A stretch of 14,523 nt of DNA, taken from an uncultured Roseiflexaceae bacterium (lineage in GTDB: Bacteria > Chloroflexota > Chloroflexia > Chloroflexales > Roseiflexaceae). The DNA lies in contig CALJIC010000318.1 in assembly GCA_937974195.1 (NCBI GenBank), positions 1 through 14,523 on the forward strand. Direction: 5' to 3'. The notes under the pieces are model-generated. The model did not search any database. It was given only the letters and a program-made list of their open reading frames with translations, and was not told the origin of the DNA. Both the position numbers and the translations under genes were made by a program. Of this stretch, positions 1 through 9,598 are shown piece by piece. Positions within the stretch are counted from its first letter, which is position 1. Each line of letters opens with the position of its first letter.

Positions 1-18
1 GAACCGCTGCAACAACTC

Positions 19-35
19 CTGACAACCTCTGTCAG
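19..35. repeat. short inverted repeat (CTGACA-N5-TGTCAG)
   Basis: CTGACA (19-24) and TGTCAG (30-35) are perfect inverted copies around a 5-base loop. Outer bases CTCC and GGGAG could add pairs with a bulge. There is no T-run on either side, so a terminator role is not supported. It lies just past the stop of the broken nuclease fragment on the minus strand. Confidence 0.3.
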
Positions 36-256
36 CCAGGGAGGCTAAGAGTACAACTAAGATGCAGTGGTGGCCGCGTTCTAGTCAAGTCTGGATGCGG
101 CCTTTTCGGGTTGTTAGGTGCGATCTCAGCATCTCGACCACCATCAGACCCACGGAGTGGTGTTAGCCGAACGTGCTCGCCATATAGGATAGTTAGTATA
201 CTATTGATCAGCCGTTGGAACGCGACTGGGCTAAGTTCGTTGAAATAGTACTCCAT
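32..256 (-). pseudogene. truncated restriction-endonuclease-like fragment
   Basis: About 74 codons from an ATG at 256. The first 45 or so residues look like a real N-terminus: MEYYFNELSP, then FQRLINSIL, then LTPLRGSDGGRDAEIAP. The DGGRD stretch resembles the D-GG-D catalytic region of Mrr-like and related PD-(D/E)xK nucleases and of nuclease-NTPase fusions. After NNP the composition changes abruptly to Pro/Thr/Leu/Arg-rich sequence and a stop follows, so the rest of the nuclease core (the ExK part) is missing. A frameshift or deletion near position 115 is the simplest reading. A hairpin at 72-102 falls in the divergent tail. Family assignment rests on the short conserved segment only. It could also be a small unrelated protein. 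Confidence 0.45.
72..107 (+). terminator. possible rho-independent terminator
   Basis: Bases 72-81 (GGCCGCGTTC) can pair with 93-102 (GGATGCGGCC), including two G-U pairs, around an 11-base loop. TTTTC follows at 103-107. On the plus strand this is a plausible, weak intrinsic terminator for a gene entering from the left of the window. The T-run is only four long, and the element sits inside the divergent tail of the broken nuclease on the other strand. Confidence 0.35.
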
Positions 257-366
257 GGACCGTTGATCCTGTTCCGTTGCAAAGTGATTCCTAGGATCTG
301 CAGACTTCGGACAGGGTAGCTGTGCGCACCTTATCCATATTATGATCAACGACGCTCGGCGTCAAG

Positions 367-876
367 TTAGCGGAGAGGATTCAGAAATGGTTGACCGGCC
401 ACGAGCGCCCCTCTCCGAACGGCAGCCTCCAATTCACGTGCTGCTGCCCCATTGATGGTCTCGACGAAACGGTACGACAGATGTTCATGGATGTATTGGC
501 GCGTGAGCCGGTCGAGTGAGAGTTCCCCCGCCGCTATCTGCGCGATCTGTTCAGTGTTCAAGTTGGGCAGCACGAGGCGATCGCATACATAGATGCAGAA
601 CTGGTCGCCGCTGCGGCGGCCGGAGGCGTGACTGTTCAGGCGCGAAAAAAGACCTTTTCCTGATGCTTGGGCAGCACGGTGCGCACGTATCGCGTCCTCA
701 CTCAACGAACGGCCCGACATTCCCACGTAGAGCAAGGTCTTGTCGTCCCAGATCGTGTAGACACCGGCAGCGATCGATGGGACGTGCGCATTTGGCCAGT
801 CCCGAAAGTGATAAACCCGGCCGTATTCGAGCTCGTGGAGGGCAGAAACCGGTAGAGGGTTGTTGGTGATTGCCAT
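367..876 (-). CDS. GIY-YIG nuclease family protein
   Basis: 169 residues from ATG 876; an in-frame TTG at 891 would add five residues, and neither start has a clear ribosome binding site. Counting from the TTG, the GIY-YIG core is visible as GVYTIWDD (43-50) and LLYVGMSGR (53-61), where R61 matches the conserved Arg of the fold. H88 (LNSHASG) and E153 (ARELEAAVR) match the later His and the metal-binding Glu. The end, GQPFLNPLR, resembles the C-terminus of other stand-alone GIY-YIG proteins. Such enzymes cut DNA by a single-metal mechanism. The physiological substrate of this one is unknown. It lies 124 bases downstream of hsdR on the same strand and could belong to the R-M transcription unit. 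It is not similar outside the core to the second GIY-YIG protein at 5189-6157. Nuclease fold: confident. Role: unknown. Confidence 0.85.
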   Translation of the reverse strand: MAITNNPLPVSALHELEYGRVYHFRDWPNAHVPSIAAGVYTIWDDKTLLYVGMSGRSLSEDAIRAHRAAQASGKGLFSRLNSHASGRRSGDQFCIYVCDRLVLPNLNTEQIAQIAAGELSLDRLTRQYIHEHLSYRFVETINGAAARELEAAVRRGALVAGQPFLNPLR

Positions 877-1000
877 CGTGGAGATACCCAATTAACAGAT
901 TGGCAGTAGGTTCATTGAGTTCACGCTGGCACAAAAACCGTTGGAGCGAGCACCGCAGTCACGACTTCCCTTTGTTTCAAGTACCTCAGAAGAGCGCGGC

Positions 1001-4000
1001 CTATACGCCCCACGCCTGTGCCAGAAGCTCCGCCTGCGCGAGCACGGTCTGCGTCGCTCGCTCCCGCTTGTCCGGCGGGTAGCCGTAGCGCCTGAGGACG
1101 CGCTTGACCAGCGTGCGCAGCTTCGCCCGCACGCTCTCCTTCACCGTCCAGTCGATCGTCACGTTGCGCCTGACCGTCGTCACCAGCTCGCGCGCAATCG
1201 TGCGCAGCGTCTCGTTGCCCAGCACCGCCACCGCGCTGTCGTTTGTCTCCAGTGCGTCGTAGAACGCCAGCTCCTCCGGCGAGAGGCCCAACTCCTCCCC
1301 GCGCCGCTCGGCCGCGCGCATCTCCTTCGCCAGCGCGATCAGCTCTTCGATGATCTGCGCCGTCTCGAGCGCTCGGTTCTGGTAGGCGCGGATCGACCGC
1401 TCCAGCAGCTCGGCGAACGAGCGCGCCTGCACTAGGTTGCTCCTCGCGCGGCTCCGGATCTCATCCGCCAGCAGCTTGCGCAGCAGTTCGACGGCCACAT
1501 GGCGCTGCGGCAGGTCGCGCACCTCGGCCAGGAACTCGTCGGACAGGATCGAGAGGTCGGGCTTCTTCAGCCCCGCCGCGGCGAAGATGTCGATCACCTC
1601 GTTGGAGACGATCGCTTTGGAGACCAGCTGGCGGATGGCGTGGTCGAGGGCGCTTGGGTCGGATGTCCGCTCCCCCGGCTGCTTCGTTATCGCCGCGTTG
1701 ACCGCCTGGAAGAAGGCCACATCCTCGCGAATGCGCAGCGCCTCCTCGTGCGGTGTAGCCAGCGCGAACGCCCGCGAGAGCGCCAGCACCGCCTCCGCCA
1801 GCCGCTTCGCGCCATCCTGCTGCGCCAGGATGTGCTCCTGCGCCTCCGGAAGCAGCGCCAGACGCTCCATCGGCGTGCCGCTCCCCCAGCGCGACCAGTC
1901 GAAGCCGTGGAACAGCTGGCAGCACACCTCGTGCTTCTCCAGCATCACCGCCACCGTCTCCTCCTGCGCGATGGCCGTCGCGCCGGTCCCGCCGCTGGCC
2001 GTGTAGTCGGCCAGCGCCTGGCGCAACTCATCGGCCAGGCCGAGGTAGTCCACTACCAGCCCGCCCGGCTTGTCGCGGAACACGCGGTTGACCCGGGCGA
2101 TCGCCTGCATGAGCCCGTGCCCCCGCATCGGCTTGTCGACGTAGAGGGTGTGCAGGCAGGGCGCGTCGAAGCCGGTCAGCCACATGTCGCGCACAATCAC
2201 GATCTGCAGCGGGTCGTTCGGGTCCTTGAAGCGCTTGGCCAGCGCCTCGCGCCGCGCCTTGCTGCGGATGTGCGCCTGCCACTCCAGTGGGTCGTCGGCC
2301 GAGCCGGTCATCACCACCTTGATGACGCCCGTAGCGTCGTCGTCCGAGTGCCACTCGGGGCGCAGGGCGACGAGCGCGTTGTAGAGGTCGACGCAGATGC
2401 GCCGGCTCATGCACACGACCATGGCCTTGCCGGCCAGCGCCTCCTGCCGCCGGGTGAAGTGCTGCACCAGATCCTCGGCGATCAGCTTCACGCGCCTCTC
2501 GGCGCCCACCAGCGCCTCCAGCGCCGCCCACTTGCTCTTGAGCTGCTCCTTGCGCACGACCTCTTCGCCCTCGGTCACCTCGTCGAACTCGGCGTCGAGC
2601 CGCGGGCGCTCCTGCTCGTCGAGGGCGAGCTTGGCCAGCCGGCTCTCGTAGTAGATCGGCACGGTAGCGCCGTCGGCCACCGCGCGCTGGATGTCGTAGA
2701 TGCTGATGTAGTCGCCGAACACCTGGCGCGTGTTGCGGTCGGTCAGCTCGATCGGGGTGCCGGTGAAGCCGATGAACGAGGCGTTGGGCAGCGCGTCGCG
2801 GACGTGCTGGGCGAAGCCGTAGGTCAGCTCTCCCTGCGCGTTCAGCTTGGCCCCGAAGCCGTACTGGGTGCGGTGGGCCTCGTCGGCGATGACCACGATG
2901 TTGCGCCGCTCGGAGAGGAGCGGGTAGCGGTCGCCGCGCTCCTCGGGGAGGAACTTCTGGATGGTGGTGAACACGACGCCGCCGGCGGCGACCTGGAGCA
3001 GCCGGCGCAGATCGGCGCGGTCGGCGGCCTGCACCGGCGCCTGGCGCAGCAGCATCTGGCAGCGGGCGAAGGTGCCGAACAGCTGCTCGTCGAGGTCGTT
3101 GCGGTCGGTGATCACGACCAGGGTCGGGTTCTCCATCTCGGGCGCCTGGATGACCCGCCCGGCGTAGAAGGCCATCGTGAGGCTCTTGCCGGAGCCCTGG
3201 GTGTGCCACACGACGCCGGCGCGCCGGTCGCCGCCGGGCGAGGCGGCAGCAATCGTGGTCGCGAGGGCGCGGTTGACGGCGTGGAACTGGTGGTAGCCGG
3301 CGAGCTTCTTGACGACCGTGCGACCGTCGTCCTCGAAGACGGTGAAGAAGCGGATGAGCTTGAGCAGGCGCTGCTTGTCGCACACGCCGCGCAGTAGCAC
3401 CTCTAGCTCCAGCATGGTGCTCGGCGCAAGCGTCTCACCCTCGATCGTGCGCCAGGGCATGAAGCGCTCCTGGTCGGCGGTGAGCGAGCCGATGCGGGCG
3501 GTGAGGCCGTCGGAGATGACGAGCGCGGCGTTCGTGTTGAACAGCGCGGGGATCTGCTGCTTGTAGGTCTGGAGCTGGTGGAAGGCGTTCCAGATCGTCG
3601 CCTCGTGATCGGCTGGGTTCTTCAGCTCGACGACGATGAGCGGCAGGCCGTTGACGAACAGGACGATGTCGGCGCGGCGGCGGTGCTTGCCCTCGATGAC
3701 GGTGAACTGGTTGACGGCCAGCCAGTCGTTGTGGGCCGGGTGGTCGAAGTCGAGCAGGCGCACGACCTGGCCGCCGATCGTCCCGTCGTCACGGCGAAGC
3801 TCGATGGTGGCGCCGTCCACGAGCATCCGGTGGAAGGCGTGGTTGCGGCCGAGGAGGGTGGGCGAGTCGAGGTACAGCACCTTGCGCAGCGCCTCGTCGC
3901 AGGCAGCCGGGGGGAGCGCCGGGTTGAGGCGGGCGATGGCCTCCCGCAGCCGCCCGACGAGCAGCACATCACCATAGCTCTGCCGCTCGGCTCCCGGCTC

Positions 4001-4108
4001 GCCGGGGGCGAGGTCAGGACCGTAGGCTGTAGCCCAGCCGAGGTCGGCCAGCCAGGCGAGGGCAGCTGCTTCAACTGAGGCTTCGTTGAGCTGTCCAGTA
4101 CTCACCAC
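1001..4108 (-). CDS. hsdR: Type I restriction enzyme R subunit (HsdR)
   Basis: 1035 residues, close to the size of type IC HsdR such as EcoR124I. It is the motor and nuclease subunit that translocates unmodified DNA past the bound M2S complex and cuts it. The N-terminal PD-(D/E)xK nuclease shows D147 (RRADIVLF), E161-L-K163 (VVELKNP) and the QxxxY motif (Q178, Y182). The SF2 motor follows: Walker A TQGSGKS (303-309), DEAH 409-412, FTGTP, then LTGFDAP and QAIARVNR as motifs V and VI. A helical C-terminal region for assembly with the methylase makes up the rest. All expected catalytic residues are present, so the gene looks intact. Two successive GTG codons (4108 and 4105) follow an AGGGA; the first leaves only 2 bases of spacing, so the second may be the real start. 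The upstream gene ends 42 bases away, which supports one operon. Confidence 0.97.
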   Translation of the reverse strand: MVSTGQLNEASVEAAALAWLADLGWATAYGPDLAPGEPGAERQSYGDVLLVGRLREAIARLNPALPPAACDEALRKVLYLDSPTLLGRNHAFHRMLVDGATIELRRDDGTIGGQVVRLLDFDHPAHNDWLAVNQFTVIEGKHRRRADIVLFVNGLPLIVVELKNPADHEATIWNAFHQLQTYKQQIPALFNTNAALVISDGLTARIGSLTADQERFMPWRTIEGETLAPSTMLELEVLLRGVCDKQRLLKLIRFFTVFEDDGRTVVKKLAGYHQFHAVNRALATTIAAASPGGDRRAGVVWHTQGSGKSLTMAFYAGRVIQAPEMENPTLVVITDRNDLDEQLFGTFARCQMLLRQAPVQAADRADLRRLLQVAAGGVVFTTIQKFLPEERGDRYPLLSERRNIVVIADEAHRTQYGFGAKLNAQGELTYGFAQHVRDALPNASFIGFTGTPIELTDRNTRQVFGDYISIYDIQRAVADGATVPIYYESRLAKLALDEQERPRLDAEFDEVTEGEEVVRKEQLKSKWAALEALVGAERRVKLIAEDLVQHFTRRQEALAGKAMVVCMSRRICVDLYNALVALRPEWHSDDDATGVIKVVMTGSADDPLEWQAHIRSKARREALAKRFKDPNDPLQIVIVRDMWLTGFDAPCLHTLYVDKPMRGHGLMQAIARVNRVFRDKPGGLVVDYLGLADELRQALADYTASGGTGATAIAQEETVAVMLEKHEVCCQLFHGFDWSRWGSGTPMERLALLPEAQEHILAQQDGAKRLAEAVLALSRAFALATPHEEALRIREDVAFFQAVNAAITKQPGERTSDPSALDHAIRQLVSKAIVSNEVIDIFAAAGLKKPDLSILSDEFLAEVRDLPQRHVAVELLRKLLADEIRSRARSNLVQARSFAELLERSIRAYQNRALETAQIIEELIALAKEMRAAERRGEELGLSPEELAFYDALETNDSAVAVLGNETLRTIARELVTTVRRNVTIDWTVKESVRAKLRTLVKRVLRRYGYPPDKRERATQTVLAQAELLAQAWGV

Positions 4109-4150
4109 ATTCCCTGGAAGAGAAACGCCGCCCGCTTATCGGGATGCGCG

Positions 4151-5038
4151 TTAGCGTCCGATACCTGGCAAACCAGGAATTGGGAGCACCTTGCCGATGA
4201 TGCTCGCCAGTGCCTCAAGCTCCTCCTGGTTCAAGTCCCTGCAGTCGGCTTGCTTGGCGGTTTCACGAACCCCGTCATTCGCAGTGAGCGTGACCTCAAT
4301 ATCTGTCCGCTGCCCCAGTATCGTGTCCACCTTCAAGGTAAACACAGCACCTTGACCTGCCGGCAGATACTGCAACGTCTCGGTCTCATCCGGTGACTCG
4401 TGCCGTCCTCGGTCACTCGCAGCAAGTGATACGACAACGTCCCGCACATCGACCCGGCCCACATTCGTCGCCTCCACATAGGCGTACGTAACCTCACCGT
4501 GCTCAGGACGAGATAGTGAAGGCCCGCAGCCCAGCACCCTGAGGTTGACTTGAGCTTTTTCAGGCGTCGCGGTCGGCGAGGGAACCAAGGTTGGCACCGG
4601 GGTACTCGTGGGCATTGCAGAGACAGTCGCTTGCACTGCTCTGGCAATGCGTGTGCTCTCCTCGCGAACCTGCGTCAGGGAAAGCGATACCTGGGTCAAG
4701 TGCACATCCTGCGAGACCTTCGTCGCCTGGATATCACGCTCACGGATGTGCGTTGCCTGCACCACTTGTTGTGTCCCAACGACCAAGTCAACGACCTGTG
4801 TCGCAAGCAGCGGTGCGTGTGCAGTCACCGTTTGTTGAACGGCAGCACTCACGTTGGTTTGCTGGAGCGACACATCTTGGGCAACCTCGGTAGCTCTCAG
4901 AACCGTCTGCGTTTCCTGGAGTTGCGTGACGAGCTGTGCTCGCTGCGCCGCGTTGAGTTGATGGACCAGCGCGCCGAGGAGGACGGCTCCGGCAAGGAGC
5001 AGGCTGAAAAAGATGGTGTGGTTCGTCGTTCGTATCAT
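4151..5038 (-). CDS. membrane-anchored coiled/β-domain protein, unknown function
   Basis: 295 residues from ATG 5038; a longer in-frame start at 5125 would add a basic leader with no membrane or family feature. I do not recognise the family. What is visible: a single N-terminal membrane segment (9-26, FFSLLLAGAVLLGALV) after a short positive tail, so the rest should be outside the membrane. A long Ala/Gln/Val/Thr-rich helical stretch follows (28-140) with an internal repeat (ATEVAQDVSLQQ at 50-61, ATKVSQDVHLTQ at 105-116). Then comes a Pro/Thr linker (142-159) and a β-rich domain (163-265) resembling CARDB/Ig-like folds (ATNVGRVDVRDVVVSL, LPAGQGAVFTLKV). C171 and C266 could form a disulfide. 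It sits between the GIY-YIG/DUF4357 gene and hsdR. Extracytoplasmic proteins are not normal R-M components, so it may be a passenger or a phage-entry-sensing partner. Confidence 0.75.
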   Translation of the reverse strand: MIRTTNHTIFFSLLLAGAVLLGALVHQLNAAQRAQLVTQLQETQTVLRATEVAQDVSLQQTNVSAAVQQTVTAHAPLLATQVVDLVVGTQQVVQATHIRERDIQATKVSQDVHLTQVSLSLTQVREESTRIARAVQATVSAMPTSTPVPTLVPSPTATPEKAQVNLRVLGCGPSLSRPEHGEVTYAYVEATNVGRVDVRDVVVSLAASDRGRHESPDETETLQYLPAGQGAVFTLKVDTILGQRTDIEVTLTANDGVRETAKQADCRDLNQEELEALASIIGKVLPIPGLPGIGR

Positions 5039-5121
5039 CTCACGCCCGGACCAAATACTCTTCAGTCGGACACACCCGCTCCATCTCAGCCTACGCCATC
5101 GTACCGATCTGGTGGATGCTG

Positions 5122-5152
5122 ACACAGAAGGCTCAGAGTCTCAGCCCTGTGT
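5122..5152. repeat. large imperfect hairpin in operon spacer
   Basis: ACACAG (5122-5127) and CTGTGT (5147-5152) are perfect inverted copies. Inside them GGCT-c-AGA (5130-5137) faces TCT-c-AGCC (5139-5146), giving a stem of about 13 pairs with one mismatch and a two-base bulge. It fills the 150-base gap between the GIY-YIG/DUF4357 gene and the membrane-protein gene. No T-run follows on either strand, so an RNA-processing, attenuation or REP-like role is more likely than a classical terminator. Confidence 0.45.
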
Positions 5153-5188
5153 ATTTGGTGTCCGTCTTCCTCATCGAGAGCGATATAC

Positions 5189-6157
5189 TCACGCCGATGT
5201 CCCGTTCGTAGCGCTGGAAGCAGCAGATGCGGGTGCACTTGGCGTAGACGTTCCCACCGCCGCAATCTGCGCCTCCTGCCACTCCTTGTAGGTTTGCTGA
5301 CTCCCGCTGATGCGCCAGGCGGCACACCCGTTGACGTTGTAGCCCTGAATCACGGCCGCAGCCGCGCTCGGGCTGTCGAAAGCCACATCCTCCGCGAACT
5401 TCCAGTAGTCCGGCTGCCCCGAGTCGACCACCTTCCCGGCCCGGTAGAGACTCTCACGCTTCTGCCGGTAGGTTGCGCCCAATGCCGATGTGGCGTTCGC
5501 CCGCAGGTACGATCCAGCCTGAACCACGAATGTTCCGTTCGTCTCGATCGCGGTCGCTGTGTGCTGACCCACGGTGAGTGTGAGCTGCGGGGACGTGTGG
5601 CTTGTGGGCGTTGGGACAGAGGTGGTTGATTGCGTCAGCGTCGGGAGCGGCTGGGTGAAGGGGAAGCCAAGCACCGGCAAGAGCATCTGGATCTGGGAGA
5701 GAAAGAATTCCATATCTGCTATGTCGGACTCGGCGAGGGAAACCGGTGCGCCAGTATTACCGTTGGCCATCACCGCCCGCTTTGCCTGAGCCGTGAGCGC
5801 GATCAGCCGGCTCTCCAAGTAGCGTACGTGGGCTTTGCTCAGGTTCTCGTCCTTACTGACCACGACGACCGTCCAGCTCCAGAAGTCCTTGGAGGCATCC
5901 TTAGCGTGCTGCTTGAGCCGCTCGCTCACATCATCACTCTCGCCGATGTAGACACGCTCCCTGGTTGGATCATCCGGATCGTCTCCAACGAGCATGTAGA
6001 TGCCGGTTCGCTGCGACTCCGGGCGCTTGAGGAAGTCCGCGAGCTGCGACTGCGGGAAGACCAGCATCTTGCCGGTCCAGTTCATGATCTCCGCCGTGCG
6101 AAGGCCGTCGGGGATACCGTCTGCGAGGAAGACCTTGATCTCCGGCCCTTCATACAA
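5189..6157 (-). CDS. GIY-YIG nuclease with C-terminal DUF4357
   Basis: 322 residues from TTG 6157. The frame stays open upstream, but that stretch is only the shadow of hsdS. Family similarity begins at EIKVFLADGIPDGLRTAEI (6-24), so the start must lie near here. The GIY-YIG core shows TGIYMLVG (51-58), VYIGESDD (69-76) with R80 and H84, and the catalytic Glu E115 (RYLESRL). A Ser/Thr/Pro linker (165-195) leads to DUF4357 (about 200-283). This architecture is a known accessory of Type I R-M loci. The TTG overlaps the last codons of hsdS, so translation should be coupled, but the AGGAGG (6158-6163) touches the TTG directly. An ATGA overlap (6153-6150) with better spacing opens a different frame. 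A sequencing or real frameshift at the very start is possible. Its role in restriction is not established. Confidence 0.88.
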   Translation of the reverse strand: MYEGPEIKVFLADGIPDGLRTAEIMNWTGKMLVFPQSQLADFLKRPESQRTGIYMLVGDDPDDPTRERVYIGESDDVSERLKQHAKDASKDFWSWTVVVVSKDENLSKAHVRYLESRLIALTAQAKRAVMANGNTGAPVSLAESDIADMEFFLSQIQMLLPVLGFPFTQPLPTLTQSTTSVPTPTSHTSPQLTLTVGQHTATAIETNGTFVVQAGSYLRANATSALGATYRQKRESLYRAGKVVDSGQPDYWKFAEDVAFDSPSAAAAVIQGYNVNGCAAWRISGSQQTYKEWQEAQIAAVGTSTPSAPASAASSATNGTSA

Positions 6158-7379
6158 CCTCCTCGACCATCCGCATCGCCTCCGGCACCCGCAATTCCCC
6201 CGAGAGCAACTTCGGCAGCAGCGTGTCACGCAGCGCGGCGAGGGTGCGCGCAGCAAGTATGTTCGCACGGATCTTGTCCACCATCGGCTCAATGATCTGG
6301 TTGAAGCGCCTACCGAGGTTGATGGGAGGAATGGCGATCTCAAAGCGAGCCATGTCCGACCAGTTGGTGCGAGGCATCTTTGTGCCATCGGAAGAGGCTA
6401 TTGTATGACTAATAAAACTATCGCTCGAGGCATGGAACAACACGAGCCCGTACCATGTGGGGTGCTTCGGTCTAATAACAAGAATGTCTGTTGAGCAGAC
6501 GCCATCCACAACAGCCACTCCTACCTTGTGGAAGTATGGCCGCAACTTGCCAAACAGTATCTCACCACGCTCGAACCGAAACTTGTTGCTGATGACCTCG
6601 GATGCGCTAGCCCAATCACCGAGGCTGATGCTCTTTCTCGGCATGTGTTCGAGGCCAATATAGGGTGTATCTGGGAGAACATCATCCGGTTTGGCGCCTC
6701 TTCGGGGATTTTCTGCTATCTCGCCAAACACACCTCGTTGCCACCCCCGCGGCACCTCACGCCCGTCGATCACCTCGAAGCCGTCGGGGAATAGCGCCGC
6801 CGTCGCCGCGTCCATGCCGTACGGCGCCCGCCCGGCCGCCTTGGCGCGCACCGGATCGAAGTCCACGAACCAGCTCTGGAACAGCGCCCGCGCCATCGCC
6901 TCCAACGTGGCGTTGGTCTTGCGGTTCAGCTCGATCTTGTCGTCGAGCGCGCCGAGGATGCGGGCGATAGCGCGCTGCTCGGGGAGGGGGGGCACGATTA
7001 CATCCACAAGGTGGAGATGGTTGCGATTCAAACCAGGAACACTGCTCTTGTCGTTATGCGAGTCGTAGTTGACAATTCTAAGGAAGTAATACACAAATCT
7101 GGGATAGTTGCCCTTGAAATCTTTGACATAGAGACTCGTGTTGTGAGGCCAGAAATCCTGCTCGATGTAATAGATCTGACCCAAGGTACCGTAACGTCCC
7201 ATCACGACACCTGGACCTCGAACCTTTGCTTCGGAATGCGTCCCATTGATACCGGCCGAGGTTACAACCGGCACAGTACCGGGTAGTCGCTCATACTCGG
7301 GCAAATCGAAACCACGTTGGAGCGTGAGAAAGTCGCCCAGCTTACCTTTGACCCAACCTCTCCCTAGCTTACCCTCCAT
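6150..7379 (-). CDS. hsdS: Type I R-M specificity subunit (HsdS)
   Basis: 409 residues from ATG 7379, preceded by GGAG about 8 bases upstream; a longer in-frame start at 7574 would add a segment unlike HsdS. The layout is the usual tandem one: TRD1 (about 5-130, beginning WVKGKLGDFLTLQRG), the central conserved region (about 130-175, PLPEQRAIARILGALDDKI then RALFQSWFVDF), TRD2 (about 213-350, starting VPRGWQRGVFGEIAENP) and the distal conserved helix (AARTLAALRDTLLPKLL, ending near 390). TRD1 and TRD2 each read one half of a bipartite target, and the helices set the spacing and bind HsdM. The length matches type IC HsdS. The target cannot be read from sequence alone. The final codons overlap the start of the GIY-YIG/DUF4357 gene by 8 bases. 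Confidence 0.95.
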   Translation of the reverse strand: MEGKLGRGWVKGKLGDFLTLQRGFDLPEYERLPGTVPVVTSAGINGTHSEAKVRGPGVVMGRYGTLGQIYYIEQDFWPHNTSLYVKDFKGNYPRFVYYFLRIVNYDSHNDKSSVPGLNRNHLHLVDVIVPPLPEQRAIARILGALDDKIELNRKTNATLEAMARALFQSWFVDFDPVRAKAAGRAPYGMDAATAALFPDGFEVIDGREVPRGWQRGVFGEIAENPRRGAKPDDVLPDTPYIGLEHMPRKSISLGDWASASEVISNKFRFERGEILFGKLRPYFHKVGVAVVDGVCSTDILVIRPKHPTWYGLVLFHASSDSFISHTIASSDGTKMPRTNWSDMARFEIAIPPINLGRRFNQIIEPMVDKIRANILAARTLAALRDTLLPKLLSGELRVPEAMRMVEEVV

Positions 7380-7577
7380 ATCCACTCCCGACTGGTTCAC
7401 GCGGATCCGCACCTTCAACGGCGTGCCTGCCACGAACGACAGTAGCAGCGCCATGCCCAGCAAGCGATGTCTCATCGCTGCTCCCGAGCTCGAAGAACGT
7501 TCGGTCGAGCCAATGCTGACTGAGCTTGCCGAAGCCAGCACCCTATTGCCGGCTTGGATGTCCGCACCGCGCACAGA
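7380..7577. other. hsdM-hsdS spacer with short hydrophobic ORF
   Basis: hsdM and hsdS usually overlap or abut; here 198 bases separate them. On the minus strand the gap has an open frame in phase with hsdS: an ATG at 7475 gives MRHRLLGMALLLSFVAG followed by TPLKVRIRVNQSG, i.e. a short hydrophobic helix and a basic tail. It has no ribosome binding site that I can see and would fuse onto HsdS, where such a leader makes no sense. The spacer also contains a REP-like hairpin at 7500-7533. An inserted interspersed repeat is the best explanation. Confidence 0.4.
7500..7533. repeat. REP-like hairpin
   Basis: TTCGG-t-CGAGC (7500-7510) pairs with GCTTG-CCGAA (7524-7533), ten pairs with one G-U and one bulged T, around a 13-base loop. 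The arm TGAGCTTGCCGAAGCC resembles the interspersed CTGAGC...GAAGG type palindromes common in Chloroflexota and cyanobacterial genomes. It could stabilise or attenuate the hsdM-hsdS transcript. Confidence 0.45.
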
Positions 7578-9284
<1,707 letters not shown>

Positions 9285-9417
9285 GTCGTTCTATCTCCAC
9301 AGGTTCACAGTCTCAGGTGCCCTTTGGCGTCGATAGTCTCATGTTATCACCACACTACCAGCGACCTGCTCGCACGAATGTGGACAGGTGAGCGCGAGCA
9401 GCTGGCGCTCGGGTGAC

Positions 9418-9454
9418 GCAACTCCCCGCCCAAGCTGGCGAGGGAGAGGGTTGC
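9418..9454. repeat. REP-like hairpin (CCCTCTCCC type)
   Basis: GCAAC (9418-9422) pairs with GTTGC (9450-9454), and inside TCCC-CGCC (9423-9430) pairs with GGCGAGGGA (9437-9445) with single bulges. The loop is short and contains AAGCT. On the minus strand it reads CCCTCTCCCTCGCC, a pattern of dispersed extragenic palindromes in many GC-rich genomes. There is no T-run beside it. Confidence 0.45.
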
Positions 9455-9598
9455 AGGGCTCCGGTCGACGGAGGTGACGAGATCCACGACCGGCAGACTT
9501 TCGACAGATGCGCTTGGCAGGTTGGAAGCTACGGCGTCATTGGGCATGGTCGTTCCGTTGCCGGTAGGAACTTACTTCTCGTGACGAATATAGCACTG

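Noticed and set aside
1499..3397. 632-codon plus-strand ORF opposite hsdR
   Set aside because: It is the antisense shadow of a GC-rich gene: Arg/Val/Leu-rich, no domains, and hsdR on the other strand is unambiguous.
5039..5125. N-terminal extension of the membrane protein
   Set aside because: The added Arg/Trp-rich residues would bury the membrane anchor; ATG 5038 places a short basic tail before the helix.
6158..6388. N-terminal extension of the GIY-YIG/DUF4357 protein
   Set aside because: The Arg/Cys/Ser-rich residues are an out-of-frame reading of the HsdS C-terminus.
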